Notes: a model not told the origin generated them from the sequence alone. DNA of 64,000 bases from an uncultured Bacteroidales bacterium (GCA_903887775.1 CAISRB010000007.1:310001-374000); one strand, 5' to 3'. Positions 54,185 through 62,018 are shown, counted from the first letter of the stretch. Program-made: numbers and translations.

Positions 54185-54258
54185 CGAGGTAGCGAGAAGC
54201 GAGAAGCGAAAAGCGAAAAGCGAAATAGCGAAATTTCACATTTCGCTTTTCGCTTTTA
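54183..54258. repeat. AAGCGAA-type heptamer hairpin
   Basis: Left arm passes from AGCGAGGT through AGCGAGA to AAGCGAA units and AGCGAAAT (54184-54231). Right arm TTTCGCTTTTCGC (54241-54256). It starts within the stop codon of the REC-HK-REC gene and combines octamer and heptamer unit types. Confidence 0.88.
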
Positions 54259-54264
54259 TTGAGG

Positions 54265-54318
54265 AGCATCGCCGCTACGGTTCGCTGCGCTCCACCTGAT
54301 GCGGCTTGTGCAAAATGC
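54265..54318. repeat. REP-like palindrome, minus orientation
   Basis: The reverse complement reads GCATTTTGCACAAGCCGC...GTAGCGGCGATGC with the conserved CAGGTGGAGCGCAGCGAACC part. The right outer stem is shortened. It lies between converging stops, 16 nt from the meaB stop. Confidence 0.82.
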
Positions 54319-54333
54319 TCGCTGATTACAATT

Positions 54334-55419
54334 TCAGAATTTGTTTTTTGTTAGCAGTGCCGCCGCCGCAGTATAGGGGCTCAGGTTCCCGGCCAGGACT
54401 TCTTTCTCATAATATGCCAGGGCCTGGGCGATGTTTTTTCGTCCGTAAAACTCCCGCTTCAATGCCTGGTCAATGGTTTCGGTAAGCACCTGCCTGAACT
54501 GTTCTTTCCGCTGGCGTTCAAAATACCCGTTTGATTTCGTTGTTTCCGTAAAACTGCTGATATAATTCCATACCGATTCAATTCCCATCCTCGTTTGCGA
54601 TGAACATATGTCAACAACCGGGTTCCAGCCGCTTTCAGCAGGCGGATAAAGATGCAGGGCATTCTTGTATTCCATTGTTGCAGTTTTCGCCTTGTTGATA
54701 TTATCCCCGTCGGCCTTGTTTATGATAATAGCATCCGCCATTTCCATGATCCCGCGTTTGATCCCCTGAAGTTCGTCGCCGGCCCCGGCAAGCATCAGCA
54801 AAAGGAAAAAATCAACCATCGATCTTACCGTGGTTTCCGACTGCCCCACACCCACCGTCTCCACCAGGATCACATCAAAACCAGCTGCCTCACACAGAAT
54901 GATGGTTTCCCTTGTCTTACGGGCAACGCCACCCAGCGAGCCGGCCGAAGGAGAAGGCCGTATATAAGCATCCGGATTCACCGAAAGCTCTTCCATTCTT
55001 GTTTTATCACCAAGGATACTGCCTTTGGACTTTGTGCTGCTCGGATCAATTGCAAGTACAGCAATGTGGTGTCCCTCTGAGCTGAGAAACATCCCTAAAG
55101 CTTCAATAAAAGTACTTTTCCCAACCCCCGGCACACCGGTGATGCCAATGCGAACAGATTTTCCGGAATAGGGCAGGCAGGCATTGATGATTTCCTGTGC
55201 TTTTTGCTGATGAGTATGTAACGAACTTTCTATCAGTGTGATCGCTTTGCTAAGAATCGTGCGGTTGCCCGATCTGATGCCAGAAACAAATTCTTCGGTT
55301 CTCAAAGCCTGGCCACGCTTTGCTTTCAGCTTTATTACAGCATCAGTATTGATCTTATCGGGTTGTTCCACCCCGTCCATCACATTAAGCGCCGACTTAA
55401 ACTCCTGTTTCGGATTCAT
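54334..55419 (-). CDS. meaB: MeaB-type GTPase (methylmalonyl-CoA mutase chaperone)
   Basis: 361 aa from ATG 55419 (MNPKQEFKSALNV). The open frame extends further upstream but would overlap tRNA-Lys and is not expected. The G3E-family GTPase has Walker A GITGVPGVGKSTFIEAL, LAIDPSSTKSKGSILGDKTR and VETVGVGQSE (switch/Walker B region). The guanine motif NKAD and a dimerisation C-terminal follow. MeaB protects and reloads adenosylcobalamin-dependent methylmalonyl-CoA mutase. No mutase gene is in the window. Confidence 0.94.
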   Translation of the reverse strand: MNPKQEFKSALNVMDGVEQPDKINTDAVIKLKAKRGQALRTEEFVSGIRSGNRTILSKAITLIESSLHTHQQKAQEIINACLPYSGKSVRIGITGVPGVGKSTFIEALGMFLSSEGHHIAVLAIDPSSTKSKGSILGDKTRMEELSVNPDAYIRPSPSAGSLGGVARKTRETIILCEAAGFDVILVETVGVGQSETTVRSMVDFFLLLMLAGAGDELQGIKRGIMEMADAIIINKADGDNINKAKTATMEYKNALHLYPPAESGWNPVVDICSSQTRMGIESVWNYISSFTETTKSNGYFERQRKEQFRQVLTETIDQALKREFYGRKNIAQALAYYEKEVLAGNLSPYTAAAALLTKNKF

Positions 55420-55565
55420 AGCATTATTTTCGCCATAAGCTGCAAGTCTTGAGTCATGGTTAAAATCACCCAATGCCTCAGCGTAACAAACAACAATCAA
55501 AAGTACAGAAAAATCCCGGGCCGAAATATTACATTTACAGCTGTTATCATTCAACAAAAAATTCC

Positions 55566-55573
55566 TATCTTTG
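55566..55573 (+). promoter_or_regulatory. -7 element TATCTTTG for tRNA-Lys
   Basis: Exact consensus TATCTTTG, 11 nt before the tRNA 5' end. Confidence 0.65.
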
Positions 55574-55584
55574 CACCCCCAAAC

Positions 55585-55657
55585 CTCTCCGTAGCTCAGC
55601 TGGTAGAGCAATTGACTCTTAATCAATGGGTCACAGGTTCGAATCCTGTCGGGGAGA
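55585..55657 (+). tRNA. tRNA-Lys (anticodon CTT)
   Basis: Seventy-three nucleotides fold as a cloverleaf. Acceptor CTCTCCG/CGGGGAG (one T-G pair) with discriminator A. D arm GCTC...GAGC, anticodon stem ATTGA/TCAAT with loop CTCTTAA (anticodon CTT) and T arm ACAGG-TTCGAAT-CCTGT. CCA is not encoded. The accessory region begins just downstream, which fits tRNA genes as integration sites. Confidence 0.96.
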
Positions 55658-55668
55658 CAAATAATCAG

Positions 55669-55700
55669 CCACTTACAAAGACAACGTAGGTGGTTTTTTT
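55669..55700 (+). terminator. Rho-independent terminator after tRNA-Lys
   Basis: Stem CCACTTAC/GTAGGTGG with one wobble pair and a 9-nt loop, followed by seven T residues. Confidence 0.85.
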
Positions 55701-56010
55701 ATTAGTACAAACACAAGTACAAACAAAGACACAGATATAACCTATTTTCTATATCTTGAATTTTATCTTTTAAAATACTTTTGCACTTGCCTGCCCTCTG
55801 ATTTTAAAAAAGGTTGGATTTATTCGACCAGCATGTGATACAATATAAAAGGCTCCTTTTCTTCAAGAATTAAAATGTGGGCTTTGGTGGGCATAAGAAT
55901 GGCGGTTTGATGTATTGACAGGAATATGTAGGGAAAAGTTGCTGACGGTAAATGATTTTGCTCGTTTATTATCTAACTTGCAAGGGAATTCATAACAAAA
56001 ACGAAACTTT
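55701..56010. other. Non-coding start of accessory region
   Basis: AT-rich, no convincing frame. It holds a short ACAAACA/GTACAAAC direct repeat (55708-55725) just after the terminator, where an attachment site might lie. No copy of the tRNA 3' end was found elsewhere in the window. Confidence 0.4.
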
Positions 56011-56220
56011 ATGGCTTGGGATTCAAAATATTCAAACTTCGGCGTTGTCAAAATCGAGAGAAAAAATGTCAAGGTCTTTAGTGACCAAAATGACTATATC
56101 ACGATAGGATTAGTTGATGAAGTAACTAATGCCATATGGGTTGACGATGAACTGAACATTACACTAAAAAGCGGAGAAGTAAGGAGATATAGTGACAGAA
56201 ATTATTTCATAACGATTTGA
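56011..56220 (+). CDS. Small 69-aa protein of unknown function
   Basis: MAWDSKYSNFGVVKIERKNV opens a charged beta-prone small protein without signal peptide or membrane segment. The C-terminal half has a repeat-like pattern (IWVDDELNITLKSG). The composition looks coding and the gene sits alone in the accessory region. The family was not recognised. Confidence 0.5.
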   Translation: MAWDSKYSNFGVVKIERKNVKVFSDQNDYITIGLVDEVTNAIWVDDELNITLKSGEVRRYSDRNYFITI

Positions 56221-56230
56221 TATTTCTGGT

Positions 56231-56275
56231 ATGGAAAAACTAATTTTCCATTGGGGACTTGAAAGGCGGCGATAA
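56231..56275 (+). pseudogene. 14-codon stub resembling the N-terminus of the PD-(D/E)XK-like protein
   Basis: Reads MEKLIFHWGLERRR then TAA. The LIFHWGLE part matches LLFHWGLE at the start of the protein at 56659. It is probably the leftover of a second, deleted copy of that gene. Confidence 0.45.
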
Positions 56276-56339
56276 GCCAATTATTTTGGAATTTTAGTTT
56301 CAAGGTTCACTTATCCCAATACATTAAATTTATCGAAAA

Positions 56340-56645
56340 ATGAAACTCACAACCGAAAACCTAATAAAAATAGCCCTTGCCGTCCTGTTGCTAATATGCC
56401 TATTCAATCTGCCCTACGGATATTACCAGCTCTTTAAGTACATTGCGCTGGTGGGTTTTGCCATCCTTGCCTATTACGAATATGAACGGAAGAATATTCC
56501 ACTTGTGATTGTCTTTGTTGGCTTAGTGCTTTTGTTTCAACCCATTGCGAAGGTTGCATTGGGAAGACAGGCGTGGATGGTTGTGGATCTTGTTGTGGCG
56601 GCGGGGTTGATTTTAACGGTGTTTGTACGGAAGCAAAAAAAGTAA
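56340..56645 (+). CDS. Small membrane protein, DUF6804-like
   Basis: 101 aa with four hydrophobic segments (IALAVLLLICLFNLPYGYYQ, YIALVGFAILAYYEY, LVIVFVGLVLLFQPI, MVVDLVVAAGLILTVF). The pattern LPYGYYQ...RFxA-like...YEY...LLFQPIxK resembles the DUF6804 family from memory. No function known. It lies between the stub and the nuclease-like gene. Confidence 0.7.
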   Translation: MKLTTENLIKIALAVLLLICLFNLPYGYYQLFKYIALVGFAILAYYEYERKNIPLVIVFVGLVLLFQPIAKVALGRQAWMVVDLVVAAGLILTVFVRKQKK

Positions 56646-56658
56646 CATCAATGTTGAA

Positions 56659-58068
56659 ATGAAGGAACAGCTATTATTCCATTGGGGTCTTGAAGGGGGT
56701 GGTTCTGAATTATACGGGATCACTGAAGACGGTAAGGATAGCTATATGCAGCGTTCATTATACGTGGATAAGGAAGACATTGATATCTGGCACCATAAAG
56801 AAACCAAATACCCGTCATTTGAAGCCTTTTGGGCGGAAGCCTTAACAATTGATAAATGGTTCTGGTGGCACCCCGTCTTCATTCACGACCAATGCAAGCC
56901 TATAATCAGGAAAAGTCTTGAAAAAATTGATTTGACGGGAATGACGCAAGAAGACCATGCAGCCATAGATGAATGGGAAGATATGCTCAAAGATAAAAAT
57001 CAAGTTTTTCCATATGACATTGGTAATGAATGGCAGATAAACCGCTATAGATTTATGTCTGAATATAATAGGCATAAAGGGATAACTGAGTTTGGAAAAG
57101 CAAAGCGCAAAGGGAAATCCTATTCACATATTCTTAAAGAAACTTCAAAAAACAAACTTCAAAATTTCCTTGGTGAAGATGAAATTCTGAAAGTAGTTGA
57201 AGACAGATTCAAAGAAAAAGCCGGTGATTTGCACCGCGTACGGACAAATACAGTAGCATCTCAGCCCTGTTGCTTCAACTTATTTGCACCGCTGAAGAAC
57301 CGACGTGAACTGGCAGGCAAACTCTTCAGCCTTCTGATGGGCAAAGCAGTGGAAGTTCAGCATATTGCAATTGAGTTCACTCCATGTATTGAGGAATCGC
57401 TTGGGGACCAATCAAAGTATGGGGGCACTGATGCGGATGTTGCCGTGTTTTACCAAGATGATAAGCAGAAAACGGGTGTAATACTCATCGAGTTCAAATA
57501 CATAGAAGCCGATTTTTCCGTATGTTCTTCATACAAAGAGAAGAACGGCAAAGAGAAAGATGGAATTAAAAAGAGTGATGTCAGAAAATTCTGTGATAAT
57601 CCAGGGTTCTACAAAGAACTTATCCTTTCAAATGTCGATAACAAAAAGAAACCAACCAACCCGCTGTGTGGCTACCTAAAATACAACAACTGGCAACTAC
57701 TAACAAAATCAAAGGTATTCGACCTTAATGCCATTAAAAGTGCCGACCATTGCCCGTTTCGATACTCACTTCAACAACTCTGGCGTAATATTCTGTTGGC
57801 GGAAAATGTGAAAGAAGTAAGGGGTCTTGATGAGTTCCAGTTCTGGGTGCTTTGTCCATCACAGAATAAGGCGTTATGGAAGCAAAAGGGTGACGAAAAT
57901 GTAAAGAAAGAATTGCAAAAGATCTTAAACTCGGATGGTAAGAATATCTTTTTCGTAAAAGACATCAAGATGGATTTTGTGGATAACCTGAAGGTGATGG
58001 ACCTTGAAGAAAAAGAGCTTAATTGGATAAGGAAATTTGAAGAAAGATATTTAACAAATGTAGATTGA
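56659..58068 (+). CDS. Putative PD-(D/E)XK nuclease-like protein (PGN_0703-like)
   Basis: 469 aa from ATG 56659 (MKEQLLFHWGLEGGG). A longer frame overlaps the DUF6804 gene. Around residues 250-290 is GGTDADVAVFYQDDKQ followed by GVILIEFKYIEADFS, a D...E-x-K arrangement expected for PD-(D/E)XK nucleases. A later FRYSLQQLWRNILLAE also fits the PGN_0703-like putative restriction endonuclease family. The N-terminal part (HWGLE, WWHPVF, DEWEDML) is helical and unrecognised. A defence role is possible but rests on the motif and the accessory location only. No methyltransferase partner is intact nearby. Confidence 0.55.
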   Translation: MKEQLLFHWGLEGGGSELYGITEDGKDSYMQRSLYVDKEDIDIWHHKETKYPSFEAFWAEALTIDKWFWWHPVFIHDQCKPIIRKSLEKIDLTGMTQEDHAAIDEWEDMLKDKNQVFPYDIGNEWQINRYRFMSEYNRHKGITEFGKAKRKGKSYSHILKETSKNKLQNFLGEDEILKVVEDRFKEKAGDLHRVRTNTVASQPCCFNLFAPLKNRRELAGKLFSLLMGKAVEVQHIAIEFTPCIEESLGDQSKYGGTDADVAVFYQDDKQKTGVILIEFKYIEADFSVCSSYKEKNGKEKDGIKKSDVRKFCDNPGFYKELILSNVDNKKKPTNPLCGYLKYNNWQLLTKSKVFDLNAIKSADHCPFRYSLQQLWRNILLAENVKEVRGLDEFQFWVLCPSQNKALWKQKGDENVKKELQKILNSDGKNIFFVKDIKMDFVDNLKVMDLEEKELNWIRKFEERYLTNVD

Positions 58069-58164
58069 TATAAAAATCCGGTATAAATTGTAATCCAAGG
58101 GATCTTAATCTAAATTCACTACTATGAGAAAAGTGGATATCGTTGAAAAAATTATTGTCTTAGC

Positions 58165-58221
58165 CCCTTAAATAGTTGGACATAATTTGGAAAATAAATT
58201 AGGTCTAATTACTTTTAAGGG
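58165..58221. repeat. 57-bp sequence with perfect 8-bp ends CCCTTAAA/TTTAAGGG
   Basis: Terminal inverted repeats with an AT-rich interior (AGTTGGACATAATTTGG). It ends just before the fragment at 58225. Size and ends are MITE-like or an IS remnant, but no target duplication was found. Confidence 0.35.
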
Positions 58222-58224
58222 ACC

Positions 58225-58302
58225 TCACCTGATTGAAAGCTCAGTTGAAATGCCTGTCCTATACCGGGCATTCAGCTTATCAACATAGTCGTATAGGTGC
58301 AT
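58225..58302 (-). pseudogene. Possible N-terminal fragment of a restriction-modification/N6-methylase protein
   Basis: Twenty-five codons: MHLYDYVDKLNARYRTGIST then ELSIR and TGA. The pattern Y..KLN.RY.TG..TE.S.R resembles the opening of some type IIG-like N6-adenine methylase/nuclease proteins. It breaks off next to the inverted-repeat sequence at 58165-58221. Very short, so support is weak. Confidence 0.25.
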
Positions 58303-58370
58303 TGTAGATATAAAAGCTACCTGCTAAAATAGCGAATATTTATACAGAGAGTATTTACCCTGTTAAGGTA

Positions 58371-58661
58371 CATTCAAATCGCCAGGAAGGTTATAAGGAG
58401 AATACCTTTGAGAACCGTTGCCATAAAATATCCCAGAAAATCAATCAGGATTTGGCGGTGATCGGCGGCAAGTTAAATCTGTCGGTTCCGCTTAAACTGA
58501 AAACGGCCAGAGATTCCTACGCCACCACCCTGATGCGTGGCGGTATTTCAAAGGATGATATTGGAAGTATGCTCGGTCATTCTAACAGCATCGTAACTGA
58601 ACATTATCTAGCTTCACTAGACATCGAAAAGACCCATCAGATCAATGCGGGTCTGTTCTAA
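58371..58661 (+). pseudogene. Tyrosine recombinase (integrase) C-terminal fragment
   Basis: The frame is open from about 58320 but homology starts near RQEGYKENTFENRCHKIS. Then come INQDLAVIGGKLNLSVPLKL, KTARDSYATTLMRGGISKDD and IGSMLGHSNSIVTEHYLASL. The LKTARDSYAT segment carries the Arg of box II, LGHS the His, and HYLASL the nucleophile Tyr. The N-terminal and core domains, including the first catalytic Arg, are absent. It is probably the remnant of the integrase that inserted this region beside tRNA-Lys. Confidence 0.82.
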
Positions 58662-58826
58662 ACTTTTTCCGCCAGGTTCCCGGCCAGCTTTTCGGCCAAG
58701 TAGGATGAAAACAGATGAAAACCACTGGACACTAACTGTCTAAATTTAAACAAAGTGAGATAGGTGATGGGTGGGCTCGAATATAACATTTACTTGACAT
58801 TCCATTATTTTATCGTTTATTTTCTT

Positions 58827-59039
58827 TTACAATGTTTCTCCTTGCAATTTTAAGTCATTGTCTTTAAGTATCTTAATGATCTTATAGATAGTCTTCCGGC
58901 TCATACCTTTGAAGTTAGCCAGATCTAAGAGCGAATATTGTGTTAATTCGCCCAGGTATTCAATATTGTTCACTTTCAATGTATTCAAACATCGAACTGA
59001 GAAATCGAGATCTGTTACTTTTAATGATCGTATATTCAT
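58827..59039 (-). CDS. Free-standing RNA polymerase alpha-CTD-like protein (70 aa)
   Basis: MNIRSLKVTDLDFSVRCLNT opens a protein that lines up over its length with the alpha C-terminal domain. DLDFSVRCLNTLK matches DLELTVRSANCLK of E. coli, keeping the DNA-contacting Arg265 and Asn268 equivalents. NNIEYLGELTQYSLLDLANF matches the next helix-hairpin-helix part, and KGMSRKTIYKIIKIL the final helix. The alpha N-terminal domain is absent and no rpoA is nearby. It might bind UP-element-like DNA or compete with the polymerase. It is a single gene in the accessory region. Confidence 0.65.
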   Translation of the reverse strand: MNIRSLKVTDLDFSVRCLNTLKVNNIEYLGELTQYSLLDLANFKGMSRKTIYKIIKILKDNDLKLQGETL

Positions 59040-59099
59040 ATTGTTTTCTCCTTGAAGTTTTAGGATAATTTTTGTTCACCCGAACTCACATAATCAGAT

Positions 59100-59260
59100 G
59101 TAGAAGCCGCTCAAAGTTACTACCCTTTGGCCGATTTAAGACCAGTCTTGGCCAAGGTTCAATGACCAAAACATCGGAGTTTCCCTCAACCTTTTCTTAA
59201 CCTCGCTACTCACATTGGGAACCCATTTATCCTAAACTAGTGACCTTTGGGTTATGAGCC
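59100..59260. mobile_element. Possible IS21-type end remnant
   Basis: The minus strand shows ACTGGTC...CGGCCAAAGGGTAG and TGGTCATTGAACC...TTGGCC motifs spaced about 30 bp. This resembles the repeated transposase-binding sites at IS21-family ends. No transposase gene. The rest of the 59040-59410 gap is AT-rich, with a CCTTACCTCA direct repeat at 59333-59388, and no gene was seen. Confidence 0.3.
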
Positions 59261-59410
59261 AGAATCAGATGAAAAAATATATTTCTATCTTATTGAAATA
59301 TAATTTATTACAGAAATTGAATTTTAATCTATTCCTTACCTCACCCCCAAAATCCACCCTTTTTCCTTACCTCATTCCTTACCTCGTTTGAGTGGGCCAC
59401 TTAAAATCAA

Positions 59411-60220
59411 TTATTTCATTATCCACTGAATTATTTCATTTACAACCATCTCACTCTCACACACCCCATTATGGTCTAACCCTTCATATTTTTTAATTGT
59501 AATATTATTCGTTTTCTTAATAGCTTCCAAATCCATCATAGATTGGTCAATTGCAATATTAATATCATTTTGCCCAAAAATCCATAATGAATAAGCTCTA
59601 ATTCTTTTTACATAATCATACGGAATAAATTCATAATCATGTGAATCCAATACGCTTTCTCTTAAAGAATTAAGATACGATATTCTATTTGTATCCACTT
59701 TGTTTTTTGTAAAACTTTCAACCATCCATTTGTATGAATCTTTGAATGACATTGTTTGTGTAGAAATCATTACATAGAAATCAACATTTTCCTTTACAAT
59801 CGCACGTTCAATAATCCACCCTCCCATAGACATTCCTAAAACTCCAACTTTACTAAAATTCTGTTGGGAAGACAGTGTTTTAATGGTTATTTGCAAATCT
59901 TGAGAATATATATCCACTATACTATCTTTAAAACAATTAAATCCCATAGATTTTCCAACATCTCTTGAGTCATATGTAAAACAAGCTATCCCATTGTTTG
60001 CGAAATATTCAGCAATACTCACGAAACGTGAGCTCCAACTGTTCGGAACTATTATGATCAACGGAACTTTTTTGTCCGTTTTTGGAAAAATTAGTACACC
60101 TGATAGCTGAATTCCATTGCTTTCAAATTGCAAATCTTTTTTGTCAGTTTCATAATGGTTTTGGGCAAATATTCCAATGTTTGAAAGGGAAATAATGCAA
60201 AATAGAAAAAGTATTTTCAT
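59411..60220 (-). CDS. Secreted alpha/beta hydrolase
   Basis: 269 aa with a cleavable signal (MKILFLFCIISLSNIGIFAQ). The hydrolase fold is recognisable from LSGVLIFPKTDKKVPLIIIV and PNSWSSR. The nucleophile elbow is GMSMGGW (Ser near residue 130), the likely acid Asp is in WIFGQNDINI and the His in EGLDHNG. It resembles dienelactone-hydrolase/esterase-like proteins (COG1073). The low GC content compared with the core genes suggests horizontal acquisition. Confidence 0.85.
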   Translation of the reverse strand: MKILFLFCIISLSNIGIFAQNHYETDKKDLQFESNGIQLSGVLIFPKTDKKVPLIIIVPNSWSSRFVSIAEYFANNGIACFTYDSRDVGKSMGFNCFKDSIVDIYSQDLQITIKTLSSQQNFSKVGVLGMSMGGWIIERAIVKENVDFYVMISTQTMSFKDSYKWMVESFTKNKVDTNRISYLNSLRESVLDSHDYEFIPYDYVKRIRAYSLWIFGQNDINIAIDQSMMDLEAIKKTNNITIKKYEGLDHNGVCESEMVVNEIIQWIMK

Positions 60221-60294
60221 CTTAATTTTGTTTGATTAAGTGCTGGTTTTAAAATTATATGTTTATGTTCAATCGTTCTTTCTTCAAGTACCAA

Positions 60295-60540
60295 TTATAA
60301 CACCTCTATATTGTCAGGCGGACTTTTTATCTTAACCAGGCCCTTACGGGTTATCTCGCTTTTTTCCGTACGATTTCCACCGTTTTTATCATAATTCAAT
60401 TGTTTCAACCTGGTTTGAAGGGATGATCTGTAATAACCTTCGTAAACCCATTGTTTATCTCTGTTGTTGTTGATAAAGGTACAATATTCTTTAAATCCAA
60501 TACCAAACTGGTTTATATTAATAATACCTAAAATTAGCAA
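60295..60540 (-). pseudogene. Unrecognised C-terminal-like fragment (81 codons)
   Basis: Only a TTG is available as start and the product (…FGIGFKEYCTFINNNRDKQW..., ending SPPDNIEVL) has the look of the end of a larger protein. No signal or known motif. It may be a remnant, or a real small gene; it could not be decided. Confidence 0.3.
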
Positions 60541-60651
60541 TATATCAAGTGGTTTGATTCAGTTATGACTGAAGATGGAAGGCCACTCAATACAGAGGGA
60601 AACATTGGGTGTAACCATTGAAATGAAAATTAGCTATTTGATCGGTGATAA

Positions 60652-61284
60652 CTATCTTAATTCTTTAGTTATTTGCTGGTCGTTCAACCACGATACTATC
60701 TCTTTTTCCAGGTATTCAGGTGCATATTTCTTATAATTTGTACCCAGGATGTCGGTAGCAATCTGCTCGCTTTTTTTAAAATTGTTGACGGCAAGCATGT
60801 TTCCCGATTTATCAAAGACTTCGACATCCACGTCAATGTCGATAACGGTAGCAACAACCATAACAATTTGTAATTTCTTTAATTTAATTATCATCAGGCG
60901 ATCACTGGAGGATTGAATCATCCTGGTCTTTATGTCGTCATAATTTTCTTTATAGGAGGTTGGAATTAATAACACCGTATAACCTTTGTTCTTAAATGAT
61001 TGTGAAATAACCTCCTGGATCACATCAGTAAAATTTTTCCCACTCTTTGTTCCTATTGGCCAAGCAATGCCATTACCTCCAATTTGGTACCCAACAAAAT
61101 CCGGTTTACGGTTGCCCTTAACGACCATCTCCCTTTGATCATAAACTGCAAGGGCGATGGATTTTGTTCCGGAATAATTTATTTCCACTTTCATTTTTTC
61201 ATACGGAACTTTCTTACCTACAACACAACCTATGAGAGCTAATAAAGAGATCGAATAAATCACGAATACAGATAATTTTTTCAT
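60652..61284 (-). CDS. Putative lipoprotein, unknown function
   Basis: 210 aa with signal and lipobox (LLALIGC, Cys at about 20). A beta-alpha pattern follows: SIALAVYDQREMV...KPDFVGYQIGG, then SGKNFTDVIQEVISQSFKNK. It recalls YajG-like lipoproteins, which carry an L-A-V-x-D-x-R segment and a helix before a hydrophobic strand. Function unknown. It stands alone on the minus strand. Confidence 0.7.
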   Translation of the reverse strand: MKKLSVFVIYSISLLALIGCVVGKKVPYEKMKVEINYSGTKSIALAVYDQREMVVKGNRKPDFVGYQIGGNGIAWPIGTKSGKNFTDVIQEVISQSFKNKGYTVLLIPTSYKENYDDIKTRMIQSSSDRLMIIKLKKLQIVMVVATVIDIDVDVEVFDKSGNMLAVNNFKKSEQIATDILGTNYKKYAPEYLEKEIVSWLNDQQITKELR

Positions 61285-61367
61285 AATAATGATTTTTATA
61301 GATTTTAAATGCGATTTATAAACTTTTTGATGATGTTTATTATTCTCTGTATATCTTCAGTGGTCAG

Positions 61368-62018
61368 CTACCTGAACAGTTCATCAAGCTTAGGTTGTTT
61401 GCTCAGGAAAGCATTGATTTTTTCGGGCTGAAGCAAGGAATAGAAACTCATCACCTCCTCAGGAGAAGAAAAGATCAAACCATATCCTGAGGAAATCAGC
61501 AGGGGCACCTGTGGGTCAACGAAGGCATCTGTAAAAATGGCCAAATAGTATTTTATAAGACCTTTATCCTTTGTGACCAAAAAAGAGTAAACCGGTTTCA
61601 AATGCCGGTTAATGCTCTTGGTGTCCAATGAAGTAGAATCACCAGACTTGAAGAACCCGCCTATTTTCTGCGATTTTGGTATTTCAATCTTTTTTGCAAG
61701 ATCCTCTATTTTATTTTCTTTCGCAGTTTTAGTCCACGCTTCATATTTTTGTTTTGCCACTAAAAAATCCGAAAGAAACCCTTCCAGATTCTTTTTCTGA
61801 ATGTAAAAGCCACCTGTTTGAAAGTCCGTGGTGATATGCATGCCATATACATAAATTGAATAGTCATCACCATTTGCAGTTTCAACCTGAATGTTGTATG
61901 TAACAGCGTCCATAGGATTGTAATAGGTTGCGTATTGCACCTGTGAATAGCCATTGACCAGGCTAAACAGTCCGAATGTGAGAAGGATAAATCGGTTCAT
62001 GGTGATGTTTGTTTTCAT
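61368..62018 (-). CDS. Secreted hypothetical protein
   Basis: 216 aa; ATG 62018 or the internal ATG six codons later (MNRFILLTFGLFSLVNGYSQ), which gives a cleaner signal peptide ending at YSQ. The mature part contains VQYATYYNPMDAVTYNIQVE and a Lys-rich middle. It shows no T9SS tail and no recognised domain. Probably periplasmic or secreted. Confidence 0.65.
   Translation of the reverse strand: MKTNITMNRFILLTFGLFSLVNGYSQVQYATYYNPMDAVTYNIQVETANGDDYSIYVYGMHITTDFQTGGFYIQKKNLEGFLSDFLVAKQKYEAWTKTAKENKIEDLAKKIEIPKSQKIGGFFKSGDSTSLDTKSINRHLKPVYSFLVTKDKGLIKYYLAIFTDAFVDPQVPLLISSGYGLIFSSPEEVMSFYSLLQPEKINAFLSKQPKLDELFR

Noticed and set aside
55420-55626. N-terminal extension of MeaB to 430 aa
   Set aside because: It would overlap the tRNA-Lys gene; the family N-terminus fits ATG 55419.
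55585-55657. attL/attR duplication of the tRNA-Lys 3' end within the window
   Set aside because: No second copy of the T-arm/acceptor sequence was found by reading to 64000.
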